Source: Simmondsia chinensis
Lineage: Eukaryota > Streptophyta > Magnoliopsida > Caryophyllales > Simmondsiaceae
Direction: 5' to 3'
Assembly (NCBI GenBank): GCA_018398585.1
Contig: JAGTTD010000010.1
Coordinates: 28,622,638-28,686,637 of the forward strand
Length of the DNA stretch: 64,000 bases
Part shown: positions 1 to 10,665 of the stretch, in pieces
How the letters are laid out: every line of letters begins with the position of its first letter
Numbering within the stretch: position 1 is the first letter of the stretch
Program-made: the position numbers and the translations under genes
Notes under the pieces: model-generated
What the model was told of the DNA's origin: nothing
The model's database searches: none
The model's input: the letters and a program-made list of their open reading frames with translations, nothing else

Positions 1-502
1 CGCACCGGAGAAGGTGGTTGGAGCCGGCTGGAGCAAGAGGAGAGGGAAAAAGGAGAGAGAGTGTGTGTCCCCCCTTGTTGTTGTTGTTGTAGACCTTTAT
101 ATAGGAGGGATGATGTTGGCGGTTGAGGAGGTGAGATGGCGGTACCCGAGGCTGGCGGTACCCAAGGCTTGGTGGTAGCAGGTGTTGGTGGTAGTAGCTG
201 GGTCTGGCGGTACTCGAGGTGGGGGGTGCCGGTAGGGGTGGTTGATACCGGCGGTAAGAGAGAGTAAGAGAAGGGAGACGGTGAGAGATTCAAAGAGAGA
301 GAGAGAGATCCGTACTGGTGAGCCAGAGAGAAAGTTAGGAGTTGAGGAGGAGAGAGAGAGGGGGGGGGGGGGGGGGGGGGCGCCCACTGGAGAGAGAAAG
401 AGGAGAGAGGAGAGAGAGAATATAAAATAAAATTGTATTTTATTTTCGTTATTATCTCGTTATCCTATTTTAATATTAACCTGGTTAGTTTTACCCTCTA
501 CA
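1..502 (-). repeat. E1 3' LTR, truncated by window start
   Basis: This stretch aligns with 13312-13862, including the shared GTTGTTGTTGTTGTAGACC segment, the 'ggcggtacccgag' motifs, the GA-rich tract and the AT-rich segment before ACCCTCTACA. The right copy has about 49 extra bases in the GA-rich part. The LTR ends at CA, position 502. Open frames here are chance products of purine/pyrimidine skew. Confidence 0.85.
281..420. repeat. GA-rich tract with a 20-G run
   Basis: This is a purine-only stretch of GAGA motifs with an uninterrupted G run near 359-380. The matching part of the other LTR (13600-13790) has a shorter G run of about 14. Such tracts can form triplexes or G-quadruplexes, and they vary in length through slippage. 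Confidence 0.85.
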
Positions 503-518
503 GTTAGCCCCCCACTCC
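503..518 (-). other. E1 polypurine tract
   Basis: Read on the minus strand, this is GGAGTGGGGGGCTAAC placed directly before the LTR start TGTAGAGG. Position and composition fit the second-strand primer of an LTR element and set its orientation as minus. Confidence 0.6.
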
Positions 519-916
519 ATGGGCGAAAGGGACCTGTTCATATTCGGTCGTGGAGTGCACCACATTCAAACGTTTTGACAATATGCGGATTGTTTAGATT
601 TTTTTGATGAACATTATCAGTTGTGAAGAATTTTATAGGTGCCACCTGTGAGGTCCTTTTAAGTGGACATTGTTTTGGTTTATCCGTCCATGGTTTCTTT
701 TTGCTGCGGCTTTATGCGGGCAATTGGTTTTATGCTTCTTTGTTGATGAAATATTTTAGCTTTTGGGATTTGCTTTAGGGTTCAGAGGACTCGAGCCTTT
801 TAAGGATCATGTTTGGTGATTTTTCCCATGGTAAGGTACCGGAAGGTGCCTATGACTGCCTGCGTAGGTAGTTGATGTGAGCGTTGCCCTATTTTGTATA
901 TTCTCGGTATGACCTT

Positions 917-1107
917 TAAGAATTGTATTCCTGATTGGAAGTGTTGTTTGTGATTGAACCACGTCCTTTGGAGATGTTGTTCTACCTGACTTGTTAACTT
1001 TTAGTGTTGCCTCTCGGAATTTTATTCCTGATTGGAGGTGTTGTTCACGGTGGAACAACGGTTTTTGGCGACGTTCTTCTACCTGACTCGTTAAGTTTTA
1101 GTGTCCA
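917..1107. repeat. Two tandem copies of a ~97-bp unit
   Basis: Both copies contain 'ttcctgattgga', then 'gtgttgtt', then 'ttctacctgac' and end with 'gttaa-ttttagtgt'. The copies (about 917-1010 and 1015-1107) are diverged. The surrounding stretch 519-1140 has no recognisable gene. Confidence 0.65.
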
Positions 1108-1140
1108 AATTCTTACTTGTGAACTGAGAATAAGCATGTC

Positions 1141-1601
1141 GTGAGTCTTCTAGTCTTTAGCCCCCCAGCTATAGGCTGGATTGGAACGTATTAAAAATAC
1201 TTTTAACTTCTAGGTCGGAGTGTATTATGACTCTTTTTAACTCCTAATCCCCAGCCTTAGGCTGGGTCGGAGTGTATTATTCCTTTTAATGCCGACTGCT
1301 GCGTAATTTGCGTGCTGATACTAATTGGAACGCAAATTGCCTGCTAAGGAAACGTTTACTGTTTAAATACGTTTTAATCGCTCGGGAAGGGCTCACGGTT
1401 ATGTTTGAGTACTGCTTGGCTGATAAGGGCTTATAGTGTAACTGTGGCTTATCTGCCTGAGAAGAGCTTACGGCTTGAATAGACTTTGCCTGCCATAAAA
1501 GGGCTTATGGCTACGTCTGAGCTTTGCTTACCTGAGAAGGGCTTACAGTGTAAATGTGTCTTACCGGCCTAAGGAGGACTTATGGCTTGACTAGATTTAC
1601 T
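1141..1601. repeat. Module L: left copy of a duplicated E1 segment
   Basis: This segment begins with short CCAGCC/GGCTGG stem-loops beside 'gtcggagtgtattatg'. It continues with a loose ~40-bp series of 'gagaagggcttayggc' motifs and leads into the 62-bp array. The same order recurs at 4046-4402, so a block of several hundred bases is duplicated either side of the 80-bp array. Confidence 0.7.
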
Positions 1602-1880
1602 GTCAGCCCCGATGTTAGGTGGGACTGACACAAACGTGGACTCTCAGCTGGTGAGAGTGTATCGCCAGTCCCGATGTTAGGTGGGATTTGCACAAACGCG
1701 GACTCTCAGCTGGTGAGAATGTACCGCCAGTCCCGATGTTAGGTGGCACTTAAACAAACGCAGCCTCTCAGCTGGTGAGAGCGCACTACCAGTCCCGATT
1801 TTAGGTGGGACTTACACAAACGCGGACGCTCAGCTAGTGAGAGTGTACTGCCAGTCCCGAACTTCGTATGAGATCACAAG
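1602..1880. repeat. 62-bp tandem array, left (about 4 units)
   Basis: Units start at about 1602, 1668, 1730, 1792 and 1854 with 'agtcccgatgttaggtggg'. Each contains the near-palindrome CTCTCAGCTGGTGAGAG. The right array at 4403-4898 is built from the same unit. Confidence 0.85.
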
Positions 1881-1898
1881 GGATATGGCTGGAACCAG

Positions 1899-2017
1899 CT
1901 TTTGCTTACAAGAAGACTGGTAGCTAAAATTTGCTCCCAGCCATATTGAAAGGCATAAAGTCGTTACTGGCGGCACACTCTCACCAGCTGAGAGGCTGCG
2001 TTTGTGTGAGTCCTAGA
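1899..2017 (-). repeat. Inverted copy of the segment at ~4860-4985
   Basis: Read in reverse complement, this stretch matches the end of the right 62-bp array and its flank. Shared blocks include AAGACTGG, CAGCCATATT, CATAAAG and the unit core CTCTCAGCTGGTGAGAG. At 1973-2010 one 62-bp unit therefore lies in the opposite orientation to the array beside it. Confidence 0.75.
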
Positions 2018-2044
2018 CGTACTTAAGGTGTGGTGAGTGGACAA

Positions 2045-4068
2045 CCCTTAGCCGGCGAAAGATTGGGGGAAGACAAATCAATGCATTTAAAACAAAGGTA
2101 AATAATCTAAATAATGCCAAAATAAGAGCCTCCGTCCGGTAAAGGCCGAAAAAATAAAACAATGCATTCAAACTAAAGCCAATACACTAAATAACGGCAA
2201 ACGAGAGACCCCAGCCGGCAAAGGCTGGGAAAAATAAAGCAGCGCTTTCAAACAAAAGCAAATATACTAAATAACGCCAAACGAGAGCCCCCAGCCGGAA
2301 AAGGCTGGGAAAAATAAAGCAACGCATTCAAATAAAAGCAGATACACTAAATAACGTCAGACGAGAGCCCCCGGCCGTCACAGGCTGGGAAAAATAAAGC
2401 AACGTATTCAAATAAAAGCAAATACACAAAATAACGTCAAACGAGAGCCCCCAGCCGGCAAAGGCTGGGAAAAATAAAGCAACGCATTCAAATAAAAGCA
2501 AATATACTAAATAAAGTCAAACGAGAGCCCCCAGTCGGCAAACGCTGGGAAAAATAAAGCAGCGCATTCAAACAAAGCAAACACACTAAGTAACGTCAAA
2601 CGAGAGCCCCCAGCCGGCAAATTTGGGGAAAAATAAAGTAGCGCATTCAAACAAAAGGAAATACACCAAATAACGCCAAATGAGAGCCCCCAGCCGGCAA
2701 AGGCTGGGAAAAATAAAGCAGCGCATTCAAACTAAAGCAAATACACCAAAAAACCCCAAATGAGAGCCCCCTGCCGGCAAAGGCTGGGAAAAATAAGGCA
2801 ACGCATCCAAATAAAAGCAAATACACTAAATAACGTCAAACGAGAGCCCCCGGCCGGCAAAGGCTGGGAAAAATAAAGCAACGCATCCAAATAAAAGCAA
2901 ATACACTAAATAACGTCAAACGAGAACCCCCAGCCGGCAAAGGCTGGGAAAAATAAAGCAATGCATCCAAATAAAAGCAAATACACTAAATAACGTCAAG
3001 CGAGAGCCCACAGCCGGCAAAGGTTGGGAAAAATAAAGCAACCCATTCAAACGAAAGCAAACACACTAAATAACGTCAAACGAGAGCTCCCAACCAGCAA
3101 AGGCTGGGAAAAATAAAGCAGCGCATTCAAACTGAAGCAAATGCACCAAATAACGCCAAACGAGAGCCTCCTATGGGCAAAGGTTGGGAAAAATAAAGCA
3201 ACGCATCCAAATAAAAGCAAATACACTAAATAACGTCAAACGGGAGTCCCCAGCAGGCAAAGGCTGGGAAAAATAAAGCATCGCATCCAAATAAAAGCAA
3301 ATACACTAAATAAAGCCAAACGAGAGCCCCCTGCCGGCAAAGGCTGGGAAAAATGAAGCAGCGCATCCAAATAAAAGCAAATACGCTAAATAACGTCAGA
3401 CGTGAGGCCCCAGCCGGCAAAGGCTGGGAAAAATAAAGCAACGCATTCAAATAAAAGCAAATACACTAAATAACTTCAGACGAGAGCCTCCAGCCGGCAA
3501 AGGCTGGGAAAAATAAAGCAACGCATTAAAATAAAAGCAAATACACTAAATAACGTCAGACGAGAGCCCCCAGCCGGCAAAGTCTGGGAAAAATAAAGCA
3601 ACGCATTCAAACAAAAGCAAACACACTAAATAACGTCAGACGAGAGCCTCCAGCCGGCAAAGTCTGGGAAAAATAACGCAACGCATTCAAATAAAAGCAA
3701 ATACACTAAATAAATTCAAACGAGAGCCCCTAGCTAGCAAAGGCAGGGAAAAATAAAGCAACGCATCCAAATAAAAGCAAACACACTAAATAACGTCAAA
3801 CAAGAGTCCCCAGCCGGCAAAGGCTCGGAAAAATAAAGCAACGCATCCAAATAAAATCAAATACACTAAATAACGTCAAACGAGAGTCCCTAGACGGCAA
3901 AGGCTGGGAAAAATAAAGCATTGCATTCAAATAAAAGCAAGTACACTAAATAACGTCAAACGAGAGCCCCCAACCGTCAAAGGCTGGGAAAAATAAAGCA
4001 GCACCTTCAAACTAAAGGAAATACACCAAATAAAGCCAAACGAGAGCCCCCAGCCGTAGGCTGAGTCG
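2045..4068. repeat. 80-bp tandem array (about 25 units)
   Basis: A strict 80-bp period is visible; for example, 'gcatccaaataaaagcaa' recurs at 2883 and 2963. Each unit has an A-rich half ('aaataaagcaacgcattc') and a half carrying CCAGCC-ggcaaa-GGCTGG, which can fold as a short hairpin. Units differ by scattered substitutions, so this is an old array. It contains no gene. Confidence 0.92.
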
Positions 4069-4402
4069 GTGTGTATTATGAATATTTTTAACTCCAAGGC
4101 CCCAGCCGTGGGCTGGGTTGGAGTGTGTCACTCGTTTTAATGTCGGCTGAGGCGTTTATGGTTCAAATACGCCTTATTTTCCTGGAAAGGGCTCATGGTA
4201 ATGTTTGAGTACCGCTTGCCTGGTAAGGGCTTATAGCGTAAATGTGGCTTACTTGCCCGAGAAGGGCTTGCGGTTTAAATAGATATCACCTGCCATCAAA
4301 GGGCTTATGGCTACATCTGAGCGTTGCTTGCCTGAGAAGGACATTTCGGGTGAATGTGTCTTACCGGCCTAAGAAGGGCTTCTGGCTGGACCGCCTATCA
4401 TC
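4046..4402. repeat. Module R: right copy of the duplicated E1 segment
   Basis: This is the counterpart of 1141-1601, with the same stem-loops (CCCCAGCCGTGGGCTGGG at ~4100), the same 'gagaagggctt' series and the same lead-in to a 62-bp array. Divergence from module L is substantial. Confidence 0.7.
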
Positions 4403-4898
4403 AACCTCGATGTTAGGTGGGGCACACAATTGTGGGTTTTCAAACCGTTGAGAGTTTGCCGCCAGTCCCGATGTTAGGTGGGACTTACACAGTCGTTGAC
4501 TCTCAGCTGGTGAGAGTGTATCGCCAGTCCCAATGTTTAGGTGGGACGTACATAGACGCGGACTCTCAACTAGTGAGAGTGTACCGCCAGTCCCGATGTT
4601 AGGTGGAACGTACATAGACGCAGACTCTCTGCTGGTGAGAGTGTACTGCCAGTCCCGATGTTAGGTGGGACATACACTGACGCGGATTCTCAGCGGGTGA
4701 GAGTGTACCGCCAGTCCCGATGTTAGGTGGGACGTACATAGATGCGGACTCTCAGCTGGTGAGAGTGTACCTCCAGTCCCGATGTTAGGTGGGACTTACA
4801 CAGTCGCGGACTCTCAACTGCTGAGAGTGTACCGCCAGTCCCGATGTTAGTTGGGACTTACACAGTCGCGGACTCTCAGCTGGTGAGAGTGTACCGCT
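4403..4898. repeat. 62-bp tandem array, right (8 units)
   Basis: Unit starts are at about 4403, 4465, 4527, 4590, 4652, 4714, 4776 and 4838. Every unit carries a variant of CTCTCAGCTGGTGAGAG followed by 'tgtaccgccagtcccgatg'. Small open frames here on both strands come from the repeat and are not genes. Confidence 0.9.
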
Positions 4899-5102
4899 GG
4901 TTATGGCTTTATGCTCTTAATATGGCTGAGAGCAAGCTGCAATTGCCAGTCTTTTTGCAAGTAAAGACTAGTTTAAGCCAACTTATTGGTGACCTCACGT
5001 AAAGTTTCTAATTGGTAGAGGTCTTAATAGAAAGTTCCCGAGCGGGTAGAGGTGATTAAAGAAATCATTTAAATCGAAATGAGTAACTCGTATAACATAA
5101 AC

Positions 5103-5570
5103 TAAAAGTCCCCAGCCGGCAAAGACTAGGTTCACAAAACAAACCGTTCAAACTAAAATAAACAACTTGAGTAAAGCAATTAAAAGCCCCCAGTCGGCAA
5201 AGGCTGAGGTAAATAAAACAAACCATTCAAACCAACATAAACCATTTAGGTAAAGCAACTAGAAGCCCCCAGCCGGGAAAGGCTGAGGTAAATAAAACAG
5301 ACCATTTAAACTAAAATAAATAATTTAGGTGAAGCAACTAGAAGCCCCCAGCCGGTAAAGGCTGAGGTAAATAAAACAAACCATTCAAACTAAAATAAAT
5401 AATTTAGGTAAGGCAACTAAAAGCCCCCAGCTGGTAAAGCCTGAGGTAAATAAAACAAACCATTTAAACTAAAATAAAAAATTTAGGTCAAGCAACTAAA
5501 AGCCCCCAGCCGGTAAAGCCTGAGGTAAATAAAACAAACCATTCAAACTAAAACAAATAGCTTGTTTATA
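5103..5570. repeat. 79-bp tandem array (about 6 units)
   Basis: Units of 79 bp carry 'aagcccccagccggtaaag' and 'ggtaaataaaacaaaccatt'. The hairpin core CCAGCC-GGTAAA-GGCTG is the same as in the 80-bp array, so the two arrays derive from a common ancestor unit. Confidence 0.85.
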
Positions 5571-6850
5571 ACGAAACTCCCACCAAGGACACGTTAGGTT
5601 TTATTTTATTTTTCTTGTTTGCTATTGAAATCATTCATTTTAACAAGGTGTTGCCTCATAGATTAATAGCTACACGTGTGAGTTCAAGCATATGTACGAA
5701 AATGCGCTAGAACTTGACTAATACGGTTCAGCTTAGTCACATCTAAATTTGTTGAAGTGATTAAATATGAAGGCGCTTGTTTGGTGGCGGTCGAACAAGC
5801 CAGCCTTGGTTCAATTAGGGTTAAATTGGCATAGTCCGATGGAACCTGATTGAATTTATTCAAACTTCAGACCTATTAATTCGAATTTTTAGATCAAGGT
5901 CCACACCGAACAATAGTAGTGGTTTAATTTTGTACTAACATTTGCAATCTTATTGAAGTTTTTGAATTACAATAATTAAAAATGCTCTTCAGTCTAGACA
6001 TAAACTAGAGAGAGAGAGATGAGGATAATTAGGCTCTAATCAAGGAGCGAAGATAGAAATCGGCTGCGACTAGTCCGTAATGGTTTTAGATTCAAGGATT
6101 ATTCTTACTTAAGCGTAACTTAATAAAAGGCTTTAGTTGCTAGTTTAGCGTTTCACCACCGGAAGACCTTTATCGAAATCCTACACTGTGTTTTATACAC
6201 AAAACAAAGCCCGATGTTCCAAGAAATATTTTACTTTTGATTACGACTACAAACATATGCAGCCATACTTAGAAGCCGGATGATGTCCTCTGCAATGATT
6301 ATAAACAGAAACCTGGTAGGTTTCCTCAAATCCCTAGCCAAGATATACATCTTCAATTATACCTTGAATTGTCTTACCTCCCAGTTTTATTTTATTAATT
6401 TCTTTATGAGTTCATCATCATATAACAACTGTATGAAGCTTTACATCACTCAAAATAAATAAGTTTTATATACTAATGGTTGAAATGATGACCGGTGCCA
6501 AGAATCACGCAAGAAATGTAATAGCACCAACGGTTTAATCTTTTTATTCAGCTAAATTCAAATCCCACTAGATCAGCAAACTAAACTTGCTAAATTAGGA
6601 GTGTATATGAGCTGAGTTAAACCAAATCGCATCAGGCCCAGGGCTCGGCTTGTCAATATCCAACATGGGTTGAGCCTAACTGGAAGCTTAGCAAGCCTAG
6701 ATACTTTGAGTTTGAACTCAGCTCGTTACTAAGCCAAGATTGTGGATGGCGCTGGGCGGTGGCACCCAACTACCCTTGCTGATGATCTTGCGTCCTTGAA
6801 GAAACCTTTGCCAGTATTATCGGCGGCAATTTTTAAGTTGGCTTATTTTA
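5571..6850. other. E1 interior, no recognisable gene
   Basis: This is AT-rich sequence with a short GA microsatellite near 6007. Reading frames are short and resemble no family I know. I see no regulatory motif I would defend. Confidence 0.5.
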
Positions 6851-7112
6851 GCGTTATTCGTAGGTTACCCGTGATAGTTTATGATATCATTGGTTGGTAG
6901 TTGTTTACCTACTGCCAATTTCTTCTTACTAAGGTCTAAAGGTGGATAACGATGTTCCCAAAGAGTTTTCGCTAGCTTCGTTCGAGGTAGCTTAAGTCTT
7001 GAAACGTTGATGGTAACGTCTTTGCTAGCGCATCCCCTGCCACACTTGTTGGCGGTATCCCAGCTAGGCGAGTTGCTTTTATTGGCGAGCTCAACCTGAT
7101 GTGTTATTGTTG
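6851..7112. repeat. E1 dispersed repeat, copy 1
   Basis: The sequence runs from 'taggttacccgtgatag' through 'tttatgatatcattggt' and 'agtcttgaaacgttgatgg' to 'ggcgagctcaacctga'. Diverged copies with the same order of blocks lie at 9941-10163 and 10421-10665. No coding function is evident. Confidence 0.65.
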
Positions 7113-8504
7113 GAGCCCTTTCCGAGAACACATGCCCAGTCCGGGGGCCGTAGTATCGTTATTTGGGGGAGCCCCCTGTTTGATGCCCCGCCTATGTTTA
7201 GCTTCTTGTTTTAATCCTAGTTCTTTTTATTCGTACTCTTGGGCAGTTGCGGTTAATCCTTGTTACCTTGCACGTCTATCAAGTTAACTTAAGTTCTTAC
7301 CGTTAGATAAGAGCCTCTAGTTTAGTAATTAACGGCAGCCTCTAGTTACTAACTGGGGTGGATCATATTGTGAAAAGATAAGCCATAAGTTCCTAGTCCC
7401 TGATCGTTAGCTGGGTTAGGAAGTACCGTAAATAGCCCGTGTGTATTCTGTATATGATTAGAGAGTAGGGAATGGCGTGAACCCATATTGTAGAAAAATA
7501 GTTCCAACTAGCGACAAATAGTAAAATTTGTGAGTCATACAAGCAAGAAACCCGCACAGGAGCCCGAGGGGGGAGAGATCAACATATAGGCATAGTGTTA
7601 CGATCCTGCTGTGGATCATGACACGATGCGTTTGCGAGCCTTCATGTTTTGTACACGCACACCCGCATCGGTGTGGGCGGCCCAGTGTCGTGCGTTGCAT
7701 GCAAGTAGTGTTGGGCCCTATGTCACAAGCCCCGTCCTGGTTGCGGAAGTTCCTCGGTTTAAGAAAGACACAGGTCGTTGAAGTTGGGCTTTGGGGCATC
7801 AGGTGCCCCATCCCCGAATAGTGGTGCTAAATGATTTATCCCGGTAATAGGAGCGGGCCTCGGTGTAACTACGAGGGCGACATGAGGTCTGCACATGAGT
7901 AGGACGCTCCGTAGACATGGTGGTGGGCCGAGGGCCAACAGTGCACGTAATCCATCCAAGAAAGGCTTGGTCCCTCGTTTAGGCTGTGCGATGCAATGTC
8001 GAGGCACCCTGACTTGTGGGATTCAACCTTTAATCGGTTAGAGCATTTGTGATTCTCGAGCCCCCTTGTTAGCAGCAATGTGCACCAGCTCCGTTTACAG
8101 CTGGATGGTGTGGATGCGGCGTGCCTTAAGGGTAGAGGTAGGGGCCGTTGGTTACTTGTCAACAGGCGCCCAGGTTCGAAGCATGCTACGGGGCGGTCAC
8201 CCTCTCAAGTAAGTGGAACGCTACTTGTGTGGGATCGTGTCAGTTCCTCATAAAGACAGCGGCCTCACACATGAGGGCCGCCTAAGGGACTTTGTGGCCC
8301 TTGCATGTTGCTCTGGAGCAGGACTATGTAAGTCTGCTCCTAAGGGAATGTCCCGAGTAGTTGAGATACAGTGTTGAAACTCAAAGGGGTGTCGGTGAGG
8401 TCCGACATGAGCGATGGCGTCTGGCGGGTGTGTCGGCCCACCGAGTGGGCTTCCTAGAGGTTGAGATGCATTATCGGAACAGAAGGAATACTGGAGACCA
8501 TTGC
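7113..8504. other. E1 interior, GC-richer, unassigned
   Basis: Base composition is more balanced than in the flanks. Open frames of up to about 117 codons (7458-7811 minus) show no family motif. A captured host fragment is possible but cannot be shown from the sequence. Confidence 0.4.
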
Positions 8505-8690
8505 GTCTTGCGTTAAGTGAAAGCTAACCGCCTACGAGCCTCCACATTAGGTGAAGGTTACCCACCCCACAACTTCGTGCTTTTGTTTTTAGCTGGAACA
8601 ACACCATCACATACTTCCACATTCGGTGGAAGTTAACCGCCCACCATTTGTAGAACGGTGAACTTTTACGTTAGGGCAAAGCTAACCGCG
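8505..8690. repeat. Imperfect hairpin-bearing repeats
   Basis: Four related pieces end in 'gctaaccgcc', 'gttacccacc', 'gttaaccgcccacc' and 'gctaaccgcgg'. The third contains ACTTCCAC at 8613-8620 and GTGGAAGT at 8626-8633, a perfect 8-bp stem around a 5-base loop. Confidence 0.6.
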
Positions 8691-9380
8691 GATGATAATT
8701 CTATCTCCCAGTCCTTGTTCCGAGGCTAAGTTAACACAAACCACACAAGGGACGTTAAAGCCCTAGCCCAAGCAAGGGCTTAAGCTGAACATAAATCACA
8801 TAAGTGACGCATATCGTGCAAATTGCACTGAGAACATAATTCACATAAGGAATGTAAATTACAAAAAACACTAAGCCCCTGGTTCATAGTCAGGGACCGG
8901 GTTAAATGCAAATCCCATAGGGAACATTAATCACGTAATTTTCTATGAAAACGATAAATTACATAAAATTATATGGAGAACGTTGGATCCCCCTTTGTCA
9001 AGTAAATACTATTGTTCATGGTTACTAAGGAACGGTAAGTTCCGCAGTTGCCGAGAGGCAACTTGGGTGGGCATTTGGTTCAGGTGTATAAAACTGTTAA
9101 TAAGAATGCGATTATGTGTTTGTTAATGGGCATGCCTCGTGGTCTGCGCCTACCTCCTAAAGCAGTGGTAGACTTTATTTGGCGCCAGGAGGCACCCTGT
9201 GAGTCTAAAGAATAACGTGTCCTTAGTTCCAAGAGTACCAGCCTCTTTATTAGAGAGTGGATGAACCAAGACGGGTGTCCTGAAGAGTCTACCATCACCT
9301 TTGTGGTGATAACACCGGAATGAAGGCATTAGTGGTGTTTCTTACTGTATTTATAGTGGTTAAGAAAGAGCCCCTTGGAA

Positions 9381-9684
9381 GTACCACTAGGGTGCAGGAG
9401 TACCGCTAGGGTATGGAAGTACCGCTAGGATGCAAGAGTACCGCCAAGGTATGGATGTACTGCTAGGGTATGGAAGTACCGCTAGGATGCAGGAGTACCA
9501 CCAGGGTATGGAAGTACTGCTAGGGTGCAGGAGTACCGCCAGGGTATGGAAGTACCGCTAGGGCATAGAAGTACCGCTTGGGTATGGAAGTACCACTAGG
9601 GTGTAAGAGTACCGCTAGGGTATGGAAGTACCGCTAAGGTGTAGGAGTACCGCTAGGGTATGGAAGTACCGCTAGGGTGCTGGA
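9381..9684. repeat. 19-bp minisatellite, exactly 16 units
   Basis: Sixteen consecutive 19-bp units start with 'gtaccgctagggt' and fill exactly 304 bp. Two end types alternate for most of the array: GGTGCAGGA-like and GGTATGGAA-like. This suggests a 38-bp higher-order unit. The 'ggtacc' content resembles the 'ggcggtaccc' motifs in the E1 LTR. Confidence 0.93.
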
Positions 9685-9940
9685 GTTGCGGTAGTGGTCC
9701 TTGGTGGCCGTTCACCAGGGTATGCTCATAACGTCTCCTTCCTGGGGAGGCGGTAGTCTTAGCAAACGGTGTCTCCCTTAACAATGGCAATTTAAAGCAT
9801 TGTTAATTTAAGTTGGTGCATGTATTATTAGTTTTTCCGCCTAGTACCCAAAACTTGGCGGTATAAAATCTCCGCTAGCTTATCTGGTGGAAGTTCATGT
9901 CCCAAATTATTGACAATAATAGCCAAGCTAAGCTCATTTG

Positions 9941-10163
9941 CTTTAGCGTTGTTGGTTGTTCATGGTAGTCTACGGCACCGTTGGTATTGGTTCACCTAGT
10001 AGCAATTTCTTCTTTACTTAGGTTAGAAGGTGAGTAGTGAAGCTCTTAAAGTGTTTTTAACCACCTTGTTAGCGGCCGCTCAAGTTTTGAGACGTTGAGG
10101 ACGACGTCTTGACTAGCGGGACCTCCGCCATGGTTGTTGGCGAGTCCAACCTGACACGTTATA
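9941..10163. repeat. E1 dispersed repeat, copy 2
   Basis: Shared blocks with copy 1 include 'caatttcttctttac', 'gttttgagacgttgagg' and 'ggcgagtccaacctgac'. The stretch 9685-9940 between the minisatellite and this copy has no gene. Confidence 0.65.
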
Positions 10164-10420
10164 CCGTGCGTAGCCATCTATGGTTGGTTGCGCGTATTCT
10201 ATCGAATTTTGTGATGGTTGGGTTTTGGCTAGACGGGCAGAGGGCACTGTTTTGTGACCCCACTGTTACCTTTAAGGGATTATCCCCAAGATTGTTAGTG
10301 GTTGGCTTTTTTAAGTTACGTGGCCATGCGTTACCCACTAAAGGTGTTAACGAGGCCACCCAGCCAAGCTTGTTGGGCTAGGGTCTAGCCAAGCTTGCTG
10401 GTGGCAGCTTCACAGTTTGT

Positions 10421-10665
10421 TCATTTTGACGTTGTTCGTTGGTTACCCATGGTAGCTTATGATATCGTTGGTGGGTGTTGGCCTAAGTTGAAAGGTGAGT
10501 GGTGGAGCTTTAAAAGAGCGTTCGCAGAAAAAGTGGGCGGTAGCTCGAGTCTTGGGTCGCTGAAGGCAACGTCCCCACTATCACGCTCGTTTGTAGTGTT
10601 CCGATTAAGTTGGACACCCAGGAGGCAAACATTGACGGGGTTGGCCTTGCATGTTATTATTGGCG
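10421..10665. repeat. E1 dispersed repeat, copy 3
   Basis: It runs from 'ttcgttggttacccatgg' and 'agcttatgatatcgttgg' to 'ttattattggcg'. It is closest to copy 1 in its first half. Reading frames through it are not conserved between copies. Confidence 0.65.

Noticed and set aside
2045..4068. Regular array that looks like a CRISPR at first sight
   Set aside because: Spacer-like parts are as conserved as the repeat parts, so it is a plain tandem repeat. The DNA is also plant.
4242..4615. Short frames on both strands with repeated residues
   Set aside because: They are produced by the 62-bp array and its lead-in; no start context or domain.
7458..8162. Overlapping minus and plus frames of 67-117 codons
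   Set aside because: No family resemblance, overlapping on both strands, in a non-coding retroelement interior. A captured gene piece cannot be shown.
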